From contig QHYJ01000165.1 in the NCBI GenBank assembly GCA_003223255.1, positions 23,926 to 87,925 on the forward strand: a stretch of 64,000 nt of DNA, read 5' to 3'. Origin of the DNA: Acidobacteriota bacterium. Lineage in GTDB: Bacteria > Acidobacteriota > Terriglobia > Acidiferrales > UBA7541. Positions 10,215-21,761 of this stretch are shown here, one piece after another. A program made the position numbers and the translations under genes. The stretch's first letter is position 1; the number at the start of each line of letters is the position of its first letter. The notes under the pieces are model-generated. The model saw only the letters and a list, made by a program, of their open reading frames with translations, made no database searches and had not been told where the DNA came from.

Positions 10215-11107
10215 CTATTTGGCAATACCCCCAGGCGCTTTGAATTTTGCCAATCCCGTGATGCCAAAAGCTTCTAGAAGCTCAGCTTGAATTTCGTCAG
10301 TCAGCGCGTTGATGCGCCCGACTCCTGGGCCGCCGGGTCCAATGCGATACCGGAGGTTTCGTTGTGCGGACGGCGTTAGGATGATTTCCAGCACTTTGTG
10401 CGCAATTTCTTGCGGGTTGGCGCGCGAGCTTCGGATCCTCTGCAGGATTTTTGAAGGGCCTTGCGCCATTTCCCCATGCCCGGTCCTGCGTTCGGGGTCC
10501 TCTCCGGCTTCGAGCTTGTCCGCAATCGCCCTCATGTAAGCGCCCGGCTGCAGGATGACGGAATCAATTCCCTGCGAGGCAAGCTCGTAGCGGTACGTTT
10601 CGGCAAGCGCCTCCATCGCAAACTTGCTGGCGCAGTACAGGCCCATCCCGGGAATCGCCAGGCGTCGCGCGCCGCTTACGTGCAAAAGCAGGCGCTTCCC
10701 TGGCGTTTCATTGTTGGCAGCACCGCGCGATTCATGCGCACAACGCCAAAGAAATTCACGTCCAATTGCCGTTGCGCCTGCGCCAGCGTCACCGTCTCGC
10801 ATAAATCCATGATGCCGTAGCCCGCGTTGTTGATCAGCACGTCGATGCGGTCGCACTTGGCAAGGACTTCGTCCACGGCGCGCTCCACGGAAGCATCCTG
10901 GGTGACGTCCAATTCGAGCACTTGTAAATCGGGCGATTCTCGCTTGGCCACTTGTTCCCATTCACGCGCCGCCTCCGCGTTTCGCGTCCTGGCATGCCGC
11001 ATGCGTGCGAAAACATAAAAATTCTTGCGTGCCAGCGTTTCCGCCATCAGCCGCCCGAAGCCGCTGCTTGCCCCGGTGATCAGAACAACTTGTCCGCCGT
11101 TAGACAT
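10215..11107 (-). pseudogene. SDR family oxidoreductase, frameshifted
   Basis: N-terminal half in frame of ORF 10676-11107 (LITGASSGFG...INNAGYGIMDL...) and C-terminal half in frame of ORF 10215-10961 (LLLHVSGARRLAIPGMGLYCASKFAMEAL...); frames switch near 10690. Confidence 0.85.
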
Positions 11108-11241
11108 GGAGCTAGACCATAGAGAGGAACGGTCAGAACGTAAATAGGGCTAATTTCCAGCGCGCGACGAGTTCTTTGATGGAAACGAAGACCGTTTATT
11201 CGCCGGGAACCGAGGAATGTAAAGAGGAAGTCCTCCAAATC

Positions 11242-11901
11242 CTACCTAGTTCTCAGGTCCCTCAAGAGATGATGGACGAGGCCATTGATATCGCCCTGCG
11301 TCAATGTGAAGGTGTTGTAGCGCACGCGCTTCTCGCCCACCGCGCGATAGACGAGGTGCTTGGTCGATTGCTGGATGAAATCGAAGACAATGGTTCCTTC
11401 GCGGAAACGGATGTGTTCATACCCGACTGCCGCAGGCCCCCAGCCCCAGCTATTCCAGCAGCCGTACGGGCCGCAGACCACACCCGGATAACCGCCATAG
11501 GCAACCGGAACCGTGAAGTTGCGGCGCGCCACGGCAAAGTGGTAATCCACCAGGAAATCGGCCGCCGCGGGATCGCTGATTTGATTGAGGCCCTTGGAGG
11601 CCAGCGTTTGCTCAATGGCCGTCTTTACACGCTGGCGAACCTGTTCGTTATTGGCGTTGTTGTCGCGCTCGACGGTTTCACCACGAGAAATCGCATCGCG
11701 AGAAACGACGGGGCGTGAATCGCGCGGCTTACCTTGCTCCGGAGCCGGCCGCCACGCCCAGGTGGCGAGCTTGCGAATGGGGACGTCGGGATCGCGCGTG
11801 ATTTGCACATAGTCGTCGCAGCCCGCCAGCAAGAGCCCACAAAACAGGGCTGCAACTGCCAAGCGCGATAAATTTCTAAAGCCTATTGTCGAGTGCCTCA
11901 T
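11242..11901 (-). CDS. DUF4136 domain lipoprotein
   Basis: Lipobox 'FCGLLLAGCDDYVQI', then 'ATWAWRP...IEQTLASKGLNQISDPAAADFLVDYHFAV' typical of DUF4136. Confidence 0.75.
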   Translation of the reverse strand: MRHSTIGFRNLSRLAVAALFCGLLLAGCDDYVQITRDPDVPIRKLATWAWRPAPEQGKPRDSRPVVSRDAISRGETVERDNNANNEQVRQRVKTAIEQTLASKGLNQISDPAAADFLVDYHFAVARRNFTVPVAYGGYPGVVCGPYGCWNSWGWGPAAVGYEHIRFREGTIVFDFIQQSTKHLVYRAVGEKRVRYNTFTLTQGDINGLVHHLLRDLRTR

Positions 11902-11999
11902 GGGAGCGTCCTCCGAGCCGACACCATTACCACTCTGTTGAACACTGGGAAAGGAAAAGAGTTGCGGCCACTTTGCAGGTGCCTGGCGCTGGAACGGTG

Positions 12000-12374
12000 C
12001 TACTGCACGCTTTTCTCGGAGGGGCCCGGCGCGGGAGCATGCCAATCTTCCGGCGGAAAGACGACCGGCCAAAACTTCGGGTTGGGGCTGTCAAACTCGA
12101 AAGCCACGGCGAAATCGCGCTCGGCGGTGTCGTCTACGCGAACCACCCTGCACCTTTGCTCGACCTTGTTCTGCGGGTTAACGAGCACCATTGGCTGACC
12201 TACATGCAATTCCATCTGCATCCTCATGAGTCCGCCGTGGGCGTTGACCACCTGCGTCAGGGCCTCCACCTGCTGGGGTTTGCGGGCCGTGTCTTCCGCA
12301 TTCACCGTGATACGCAGGCGCAGCATCACGCGCTCGCTGCGGCGGCGATTGATCGGGTTGGAGGAACTCGCCAT
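12000..12374 (-). CDS. Single-domain PilZ protein
   Basis: 'NRRRSERVMLRLRITV...GGLMRMQMELHVGQPMVLVNP...CRVVRVDDTAERDFAVAFEFDSPNPKFW'. Confidence 0.75.
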   Translation of the reverse strand: MASSSNPINRRRSERVMLRLRITVNAEDTARKPQQVEALTQVVNAHGGLMRMQMELHVGQPMVLVNPQNKVEQRCRVVRVDDTAERDFAVAFEFDSPNPKFWPVVFPPEDWHAPAPGPSEKSVQ

Positions 12375-12530
12375 AACCGTCTTTCGATGTTGAACTGCCG
12401 GCTCCCTGCGATGACTGACCTTAACTCGTAGCCAATTCTACCGTGGGAGGGGCTCGGCCAATGCTGCCCCGATGGGCAGGCGTTGCGTAAAAGACAGAGC
12501 CGAAACTTGGCGCATCGGGCCCGAAAGCCT

Positions 12531-13142
12531 TCAGCGCTCCGCGGGATTTAGCATCGTCTCGAGGCGAGCTTTGACGCTGGGCCATTCCGAGCCAACGCAG
12601 CTGAAGTAAACCGTGTGCCGGATGCGCCCGCTCGCCGTGATCATGTGGTTGCGGAAGATGCCTTCTTCGCGCGCGCCAATCCGCAGAATCGCCGCGCGTG
12701 AGCGCTCGTTGAGCGAATCCGTTTTCAATTCCACGCGAATACAGCCCAGCGTTTCGAACGCATGCTTGAGCAGCAAATATTTCGCTTCGGTGTTGACCGC
12801 CGTTCGTTGCCATTCGCGCGCCAGCCAGGTCCAGCCGATTTCCACGCGCCGGTGCGTGCAATCGATATTGCCGTAGCGCGTGCTTCCGATCAGCCGTCCC
12901 GTCCGCGGTTCTACCAGTACGAAGGGCAGAGACTTGCCTTGCTCTTGTTCCTGGAGCGCCGTTTCAATATACCCCGCCATTTCCTCGATCGTTCGCACTG
13001 GCGTGGGAACCCAGCGCCACAATTCCGGATCCAGGCCGACGGTCGCAAGCCCAGCAAGGTGCGTTTCCTCGAGCGGCTCCAGTCGTACGTGTTCGCCTTC
13101 CAAGACAACGGGGCCAACAACCATTTCCGTGACCATGGCCAC
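12531..13142 (-). CDS. GNAT family N-acetyltransferase (RimJ/RimL-like)
   Basis: 'VRLEPLEETHLAGL', 'GSTRYGNIDCTHRRVEIGWTWLAREWQRTAVNTEAKYLLLKHAFETLGCIRVELKTDSLNERSRAAILRIGAREEG'. Confidence 0.92.
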   Translation of the reverse strand: MAMVTEMVVGPVVLEGEHVRLEPLEETHLAGLATVGLDPELWRWVPTPVRTIEEMAGYIETALQEQEQGKSLPFVLVEPRTGRLIGSTRYGNIDCTHRRVEIGWTWLAREWQRTAVNTEAKYLLLKHAFETLGCIRVELKTDSLNERSRAAILRIGAREEGIFRNHMITASGRIRHTVYFSCVGSEWPSVKARLETMLNPAER

Positions 13143-13229
13143 GGAAGTTTATGCCGGCCCGCAAAAACAGCCAGCGCCAATTTGGACAATTCAGCTTATG
13201 ACGGGATGAAGTGGAGACGGCCGGCCTCG

Positions 13230-14175
13230 TTACGCGTAGTAGGAAGCCAGCATGGACCTGCCGCGTATCGGAGAGGAATCGGCCGAGTGGCTGATTCGCG
13301 AGAATTTCCAAACCAGCGAAGCGTCGAGCCAGCCATAGGCACCTTCCTGACGGAGGATTTCCAACGCTTCCTCCCAGGTAAGGGCTTCCCGGTACGGGCG
13401 GTTATTAATCAACGCATTATACACATCGGCGACCTGCAAAATGCGCGCCTTCAGTGGGATTTCCCCGCCGTACAAGCCGTCGGGATATCCTGTTCCGTCC
13501 ACTCGTTCATGATGGTGCCGGATGATGGGAAGGATGGGCCGGAGGGATTTGAGCGGCGCGCAGATTTGTTCTCCCGTAACGGGATGCTGCCGCATGATCT
13601 CAGCTTCCTGCGCATTCAAGCGCCCCGGCTTGAGAAGGATGCTGTTCGGCACCGCCACTTTCCCGATGTCATGAAGCAGGCAGGCGAGCCGCAATTCCTC
13701 CAAATCTTCTTCCGTCATCCCCAGGCTCTCTCCCAGTTGCGCAGCGTGGTCTGCCAAACGGTCGAAGTGCCCGTCCGTTAACGAATGCTTCGCTTCGATG
13801 CTGCGCGCTAGAGTAAGGATCACGGATTTTACCTGCTCATCGATATAGCTCTTGAGCCGCAAAAGCGACTGGATGCGGCCGAGCCCCTCCCCCAGCGAGG
13901 CGGGCATGCCCCAGAAGTCGTCGGCGCCTGCTTCGGACCACCGGCGTGAGTTGATTGAGGGGGTCTTGTTTCAGGCGCCGGCAAAGTTCAGAACCTCGAA
14001 CTTGTGGAAGGTGGTCATAGAGTAGGACCAGGTCAGGCTGCAGGCGCAGGCAGAGTTGCCTCGCGGATTCCGGGTGTTCCGCGGTGAAAACGTCGTACTT
14101 TTGATTTTCCAAGAACGCCTTCCAATTTTCGCGTTCCGCCGAAGCTGCGTCCACAAGCAAGATGGTAGGGTTCAC
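13230..14175 (-). pseudogene. REC-HD-GYP response regulator, frameshifted between REC and HD-GYP
   Basis: REC in ORF 13837-14175 (ILLVDAASAERENWKAFLE); HD-GYP in ORF 13230-13907 (LACLLHDIGKVAVP, HHERVDGTGYPDGL); 'EAGADDFWGMPASL' linker read only in the second frame, switch near 13945. Confidence 0.85.
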
Positions 14176-14648
14176 TGAGTCCTCTGCTCAATTTTATTTT
14201 CTTGCTGGAGGCTGGATTTGCGGCGAACTCCAATCCCGGCCCTCAGGGCCTTGGGAACCTCCGAATTATTGGGGACAAGGAGACTTGAGGTAGCTCGGCT
14301 CAGTTAGGTGGTGCTATTGAAAGGCCAAAGGCGGGGGCTTGTAAGTGTCCGAGAATTCGTATCTTGCGAGTGGATGCACAAAAATAACGCGCTTGCACGG
14401 GAGAGGAATTTTCACGGGGCCGGTAAAGTTTACTTGAAACGAGGCACGCTTTCGCCCTTTTTTCGACACGTTTTCGCTCCTTCCTGCGGAATCGTTAACA
14501 AAATTATCATCTTTTGGACGAGTGCCGCGCCTTCCTCAACCGTAATATTCTTTGTGAACTCAGAGGCCACGGAATTCACATGGAATCGCAGTGCTCTCTG
14601 GCGGAGTCGTAAGGTATGATAGAGTCCCTGGGATCACACTAAGCTAGG

Positions 14649-15620
14649 GTGCTCATGCAGAACACAAAAAATGCGAAGGTCTTGCTTCGCGTGGGGCCGC
14701 GCGGTTTTTGCGCAGGCGTGGTTCGTGCCGTGGACATCGTCGAATTGGCCTTGGAAGCCTACGGCTCGCCTGTCTACGTGCATCACGAAATTGTTCATAA
14801 CACGTACGTGGTCGAGCAGTTGCGGCGCCGCGGTGCTATTTTCGTCGAAGCCATCGAGGAAGTGCCACACGGTGCGGTATTGGTATTTAGCGCCCACGGC
14901 GTGCCTCCAACCGTCCGCGATGAAGCCAAAGCCCGTGAGTTGAAAGTCATTGACGCCACCTGTCCGCTGGTCACCAAGGTTCATCTGGAAGCCCTCAAAT
15001 TTGCCCGCGAGAAGCGCACCATTATCCTGATCGGCCATAAAGATCATCAGGAAATCATCGGCACCTCCGGCGAAGCTCCCGACCGCACGCTGGTAGTGGA
15101 TTCCGTCGCCGCCGTGGACGCGCTCGAAGTCGAGGACCCGTCCAAGCTCTCCTTCCTCACGCAAACCACTTTGAGCCTTTACGATACCCAGGAAATCGTG
15201 GCCCGGCTTCGCCAGAAATTTCCCGCGATTCAGGGGCCGGCCAGCGATGACATTTGCTATGCCACGCAAAACCGTCAGGAAGCCGTCGAACAAGTGGCCA
15301 AGGACGTGGACCTCATCCTGGTCGTCGGCTCGCCGAATAGCTCGAACTCTAACCGCCTCGTGGAAGTGGCGCAGCGCAGCGGCGTCCAGGCCAAACTCAT
15401 CGATTCGGCATCCGATATCGACATGCGTTGGCTCGAAGGCGTTTCGCGCGTGGGCCTGACGGCGGGCGCCTCCGCTCCGGAAGTCCTGGTCGAACAGGTT
15501 AGCCAGCGTTTGGCCGAACTCGGCTTTACCGATCAGCGCGATTTGGATCTAATCCGGGAGGACGTGCGCTTTACCCTGCCTCCGGAATTGGCGACTATCG
15601 CGCCCGCGCCTCGCCGCTGA
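14649..15620 (+). CDS. ispH: 4-hydroxy-3-methylbut-2-enyl diphosphate reductase
   Basis: 'VGPRGFCAGVVRAVDIVE', 'HHEIVHNTYVVEQLR', 'VFSAHGVPP', 'DATCPLVTKVH', 'GHKDHQEIIGT', 'CYATQNRQEAV' with conserved Cys ligands. Confidence 0.97.
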   Translation: MLMQNTKNAKVLLRVGPRGFCAGVVRAVDIVELALEAYGSPVYVHHEIVHNTYVVEQLRRRGAIFVEAIEEVPHGAVLVFSAHGVPPTVRDEAKARELKVIDATCPLVTKVHLEALKFAREKRTIILIGHKDHQEIIGTSGEAPDRTLVVDSVAAVDALEVEDPSKLSFLTQTTLSLYDTQEIVARLRQKFPAIQGPASDDICYATQNRQEAVEQVAKDVDLILVVGSPNSSNSNRLVEVAQRSGVQAKLIDSASDIDMRWLEGVSRVGLTAGASAPEVLVEQVSQRLAELGFTDQRDLDLIREDVRFTLPPELATIAPAPRR

Positions 15621-15739
15621 GAGTTTTGCCGTTGTAGGGGCGCGCTTTAGCCCAGGGATGTCGCGAACTGCTGTAGGGGACATTCGAGCAGGGCCGCGCA
15701 GGACCGGAAAATCTCACCCTGTGGACTTTTTCCGTTCCG

Positions 15740-16795
15740 GTGATGGTAATACGCGCGCGGCGGTCAGAAACTCTGTACAAGGAGTCTGCCTTGGCGGTCA
15801 AGATCGTCCGTCAGCCGAAGAAGATTGCCTTGATTGGCTCGCCTTCCAGCGCCGCCGCCTTTTCCCTCGGCAGTGAAAAAGCTCCCGCCGCCTTGCGCGC
15901 CGCCGGGCTTGTCGAACGGCTCCAGGGCGCCGGTTACGAGGTCATTGACCACGGCGACTGCGTGCCGCGCCTCTTTGCCGATGATGAGGAGCACCGCCGT
16001 GCGCGCAATCTCTCCGAAATCGTCGCCGGTCTCAACGATCTAAAGCTGCGCGCGGAATTAGCCGTGAAGAGCGGCGCCCTGGTGCTGGTCCTTGGCGGCG
16101 ATTGCGCGCAAGTGATTGGCCTCCTGGCCGCCGCCCGCCGTTACCATCACCACCTGAGTCTTGTGTGGGTCGATCGCGATGCCGATCTGAACACGCCCGC
16201 TTCCACGCCCTCCGGCCGTATCGACGGCATGGTCGTCGCGCACATTCTGGGCAAGGGCGCGCCGGAACTCGTCCGTTTCTGGGGAGAGCCGCCGCTGGTG
16301 CGCGAACCCGACGTGACGCTTTTCGGCCTCGAACGGCTCGATCCTCCGGAACAGGAGTATTTGGCCAAGTCCCCCATGCGCCACAACTATGCGGGAGACA
16401 TTCAATTCAAGGGCGGCGCCTGCGCGGCGCAGGATACTCTTTCGCACATGCATGCCGACGCGCACGATTTTGTGCTTCATCTGGACGTCGACGTCATCGC
16501 GCAGGAGGATTTTCCTGCCGTCAATGTTCCCGGCAGCGGCGGTCTGCGCTTCGAAGATGTTCGCTCGGCGCTCCTCGAATTCGCGAAGCACAAGAATCTG
16601 CTGGGCCTCGACGTCGCCCAGTACAATCCCGAAAAAGACCCCGACGGCAGCGGCGCAAAAAAACTCGTCGACCTCCTAACCGAGATTCTCGCCGCGCGCC
16701 TCCAAGCCTTCGAGACTCTCGCGCCCGAACCCGCCCCCGGCGCCAGCGGCCCAGCTGGCCCCACCGAAGTCTCCTCCTCCGGCTCCGCCGCGTAG
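15740..16795 (+). CDS. Arginase family protein (start uncertain)
   Basis: 'LVLGGDCAQVIG', 'LVWVDRDADLNTPASTPSGRIDGMVVAHILG', 'LHLDVDVIAQEDFPAVNVPGSGGLRFEDV'. Confidence 0.87.
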   Translation: MMVIRARRSETLYKESALAVKIVRQPKKIALIGSPSSAAAFSLGSEKAPAALRAAGLVERLQGAGYEVIDHGDCVPRLFADDEEHRRARNLSEIVAGLNDLKLRAELAVKSGALVLVLGGDCAQVIGLLAAARRYHHHLSLVWVDRDADLNTPASTPSGRIDGMVVAHILGKGAPELVRFWGEPPLVREPDVTLFGLERLDPPEQEYLAKSPMRHNYAGDIQFKGGACAAQDTLSHMHADAHDFVLHLDVDVIAQEDFPAVNVPGSGGLRFEDVRSALLEFAKHKNLLGLDVAQYNPEKDPDGSGAKKLVDLLTEILAARLQAFETLAPEPAPGASGPAGPTEVSSSGSAA

Positions 16796-16796
16796 C

Positions 16797-16955
16797 GGGG
16801 GGCTTCAGCCGGGTATTTTAGATTGCGGCGGCTCGACGCCGCTTTTGCCCACCGCAGTGGCGGGTCTTCAGACCCGTGCTCTTTTGTGCCCTCTCTTTTG
16901 TATCGGCGGCCTTCCCGCCCGCGGTGTCATTCCGAGGGCAGCGAGAAATGCCTCT
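16797..16955. repeat. Composite intergenic repeat cluster (GCGGCG/CGCCGC hairpin, CGGGTCT-TC-AGACCCG palindrome, GTCATTCCGAG motif)
   Basis: Hairpins at 16825-16842 and 16861-16876; tgtcattccgagggcagcgagaaatgcc at 16925-16952 resembles copies at 24131-24162 and 25011-25035 (both minus orientation). Confidence 0.5.
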
Positions 16956-16966
16956 TCATCCAGCCT

Positions 16967-17278
16967 TCACTTCGTCCAATCCTCCGCCTTCAACTTCAAT
17001 CTCTTAATCCGCCCAAACGCATGGTCATTCGTAATCAGAATCAAATTCAGCGCGAGCGCATGCGCTGCAATCATCACCGCTAGGCTCCCCATCAGCCGGC
17101 CCTCGCGCTCGAGCGAAAGATCTCCAACTAACCACTCTGTTTTCAATCGGTTCCGCACATGATTCTCGAGCAGCTTGAGCTTGATTCTCTTGCCCAACCG
17201 GGCCATCACCACCTCTTCGCTACCAATCACTTCCACACCCTTTCTCGTGCAACGGCGGGCGTGCCTTCTTTTCTGCAT
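16967..17278 (-). pseudogene. Remnant of a PIN-domain (VapC-like) toxin C-terminus
   Basis: 'MIAAHALALNLILITNDHAFGRIKRLKLKAEDW' resembles the VapC C-terminus; N-terminal PIN acidic motif not present in this ORF. Confidence 0.45.
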
Positions 17279-17648
17279 TCCGCCTTCTGCAATCGTCCTT
17301 CTTGCTTAACTCCCCTATCTGCTTTACTTCCAATGCCTTCCGCATTGTTCCATTTTACGTAGGGTTTAGTTATTCTTTCCTTGCACCTTCTTAAGAAGAC
17401 TACGGGTTTGGCACACAGGTCACGGGACGTCCATCCCATCCCAGATCACGTTCCAGCCAGAGAGGAGGATACTCTCCGCGCGCGACCACGGTTGCATTTT
17501 GCGGCGGCCCGTCCAACAATGAACTAGTAGCTCAGTCCGGAACCTACTCCGAGTAGTTGGGTCACCTGGTAAGTGCGTTTCTCAGGATTTGAGTTTCGAT
17601 GTTCCATTTTCGAGTCTCCAATTTCGCCTTTTTGTACGAGGTTCCACC

Positions 17649-18860
<1,212 letters not shown>

Positions 18861-19212
18861 TAGATTTACAAATATGAAAGGAGCGTGGTTCGAACGCTTT
18901 TCACAGGACTATGTGCTGCCTCGCGTGCACGGCTCCGCGGCGAAAGGCAAGTTCCTATTCAAAGTTCCCGGGGGTGCGGTCTACCAAGGTTTCATCTTCG
19001 ACAGTTCGGGGTTCAGCAAGGAGCATTTTTATCCGCAAGTTTACGTTCAACGGAGCACCAGTGAAGCTGGCGCATCCTCCATCTCGATGGGCGGACTCTC
19101 CTAGTGTGCAAGAGGTCACTGCGTACTCCCTCGCGTTTGTTGGAGAGAATGACCAAGAATTTGAGGCTGCCAGAATGACCGGCAAACGCTGTCTAATGAA
19201 CAACCAATAGCG

Positions 19213-20808
19213 CTAGAGTCCGAACACGTACAAGACGCGGTCGGCGGCGATGGCGATGCATTGATGGCCGTCGATGGTGAACGAAACCGGATTGGCGCCA
19301 ATCGCGCCGCCGGTCTGAAAATCCCACAACGGTTTTCCGGTGCGCGCATCGAGCGCGTAGAAATTCCCTTCGTCGGAGCCGGAGAAAACCAGGCCACCTG
19401 CGGTCGAGAGCACACCAGCCCACGGCGGTGAGTGCAGCTTAAACTCCCATCGCAATTCGCCAGACTCGGCCTGAAGCGCTTTGATCGCGCCCCAGGCGTC
19501 GTCGGAAGTAAGCTCTTCTTCGCCGCCACCAGCGAAAAACGTTCCGACCTTGTAGGGAGTCTCGCGCTTGAAATAGCGGGCTCCGATTTCGCGCGTGGAG
19601 ACGTATACGAGGCCGGTTTGCGGATCGTAGGATGGGCTAAACCACACGGTCGCGCCATTCAGGTTGGGCCAGATGAGATTTCCTTCTTTGGAAGGCTCAT
19701 TATTCGCCGCAGGAATGGGGCGGCCTTTGGTGTCGAGACCCTTGGCCCAGGTTTGCTTGGCATAGGGCTTGCCCGCGAGGAATTCTCCCGTGCCGCGGTC
19801 GAGCACGTAGTAAAAAGCGTTTCGGTTCGCGACGGCGCTGAGTTTGCGCTTTGTGCCGCCAACTTGCGCGTCGAAAGCATGGGCACATGGGTGGCGTCCC
19901 AATCGTGCGTGTCGTGCGGCGAGAACTGGAAATACCAGCGCAATTTGCCGGTCGCGGCGTCGAGAGCAACGAAGGAGCAAGTATAGAGATTGTCGCCCGG
20001 ACGAACGTCGCCATTCCAGTCCGGACCGGGATTGCCGACGCCCCAGTACACCAGCTTCAATTCGGGATCGTAGGCGCCCGTAACCCAAGTGGCGCCGCTC
20101 CCCGTTTTCCATGCGTCGCCGGACCAGGTCTCGTGGCCAGGCTCGTTGGGACCGGGGATAGTCCAGAAGCGCCAGGCTTGCGCACCGGTTTTCGCGTCGT
20201 AGGCGTCGATGAATCCGCGAATGCCGGCTTCGCCGCCACTAACGCCGACGACAACTTTCCCGTCGATAGCCAGCGGCGCCATGGTCATGCTGTAGCCGAG
20301 CTTGTAATCGAGCACTTCGGCCGACCAGCGTTCGGCGCCGCTCTTCAGATCGAGCGCCAAAAGATGGCCGTCGAGAGTAGCAACAAAAAGTTTGTCATCC
20401 AGAACGGCGGGGCCACGATTGGTGTGGCCGAAGCCGATGGAGTGATAGTCCGAAGGAATCGGACGCCTGCAAGTCCAGAGCGCGGCCCGTGCGGCCATCA
20501 AGCGCGGCGGCGGAGTTGGGGCCGGTGATGTAAAGGACGCTGTCGATAACGATGGGGGATACTTCCGTACGGTCATCCGGAAACTGGAACGCCCATTTCA
20601 CTTTGATTTGGGAAACGTTTTGCGTATTGATTTCGGTGAGTGGCGAAAAGCGGTGGCCCTGTAGATCGCGCGAATACGTCAGCCAATTGCCGGGTTCTTT
20701 GTCCGCGTTGACGATGCGCTCGAAAGGAACTTGCGCAAAAGTAGCGGGGCACGAAAGAAGAAAAAGCGGGAGAAGAAATATCCACAGCCTTTGCTCCAGG
20801 CGTTTCAT
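19213..20808 (-). pseudogene. PQQ-dependent alcohol/methanol dehydrogenase-type quinoprotein with two frameshifts
   Basis: Three overlapping frames (20395-20808, 19659-20576, 19213-20112) join into one quinoprotein: 'NWLTYSRDLQGHRFSPLTEIN', 'WTIPGPNEPGHETWSGDAWKTGSGATWVTGAYDPELKLVYWGVGNPGPDWNGD', 'PPWAGVLSTAGGLVFSGSDEGNFYALDARTGKPLWDFQTG'; switches near 20477 and 19875. Confidence 0.88.
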
Positions 20809-21551
20809 GGTTTACCTCTCTGGGACGCAAGAAAATGAATCAGGTCGTCCAGATCCGCGGGGGAAAGAACGGAACCGTAGGGGGGCATGGGGGTTTCGCC
20901 GCGAAGTTTCTTCAAATCGCGCAGTTCGCTCTTGCGGAAGCTGTAAAAGCGGCCTTGCTGGTCTTTGAGCTGGATTGTGAAGCTGTCTTCATTGAGGCGA
21001 ATGCCGCGAATGGTCTGGCCGGAAGGAGTGGCGGCCTCCACGAAAAGGAATTTTTCCGGGATGGTTTTTGTAGGATTCTGCAAAGTCTCGCGAAGGCGCG
21101 CCGAGCCGCGGCGCGCGCCGGCGTCGGTAAGTTCTGGGCCGTAGCCTGAGCCTTCTCCGTCCAGGATATGGCACGCGGAGCAGCCGTTGCGCGCGTAGAT
21201 CGCTTTGCCGCGAGCGGGATCGCCGGGGAGAACTTCAGGCACAACATTGCCAAGGCGGCGAACGTAAGCGGCGACGCTGGCGATTTCCTCCTGAGACAAA
21301 TACCAGGCCTCCGGCATATCCGGAGGGATACCGTTCTCGATGACGGACTTGAGCGCTTCATCGTTCGCAGCTTGAACGAGCTTTGGCTGGCGAAGCGACG
21401 GGCCGCGGCCGCCGCCGCCGTCGATGCCGTGGCAAAGAGCGCAGTGACCTTCGAAGATGAGCTTGCCTGCGGCAGGATCCGGCTGCGCAGAAGCCTGCGT
21501 CGGTGAAGGCGGAGATTGCGGAGAGGCCTGCGAAGGCGATGCGCTGCGCAC
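20805..21551 (-). CDS. Di-heme cytochrome c (electron acceptor candidate for adjacent quinoprotein)
   Basis: Two CxxCH motifs: 'GHCALCHGIDGG' and 'NGCSACHILDGEG'. A signal-peptide frame (MRPFAAIVLVVF..., start 21598) lies upstream in a different frame. Confidence 0.82.
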   Translation of the reverse strand: MRSASPSQASPQSPPSPTQASAQPDPAAGKLIFEGHCALCHGIDGGGGRGPSLRQPKLVQAANDEALKSVIENGIPPDMPEAWYLSQEEIASVAAYVRRLGNVVPEVLPGDPARGKAIYARNGCSACHILDGEGSGYGPELTDAGARRGSARLRETLQNPTKTIPEKFLFVEAATPSGQTIRGIRLNEDSFTIQLKDQQGRFYSFRKSELRDLKKLRGETPMPPYGSVLSPADLDDLIHFLASQRGKP

Positions 21552-21761
21552 AAAGCAGAGGAGAAAACTACAAGCACAATGGCAGCGAATGGGCGCATGA
21601 AAGCCTCACAGGAATGGTCTGGCTGACGAGCAGCAATGTGCGGAGAAGCGTAACTGGCTAGCGGAGTGCTGTCAATCGGTTGAGCCGAGTTGAGCCGTAG
21701 GTCTATACTTCCGTGCGGCGACTGGCTTTTGCGCCGCCGGCGAAGCAAGCCTGGAGAACAA

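Noticed and set aside
14308-14619. 103-aa ORF upstream of ispH
   Set aside because: No family resemblance and unconvincing composition; treated as intergenic.
18874-19210. Short ORFs 18874-19104 and 18911-19210 after thiolase
   Set aside because: May be a frameshifted small hypothetical (FLFKVPGGAVYQGFIFDSSGFSKEHFYPQVYVQ), but too short and unrecognised to call with confidence.
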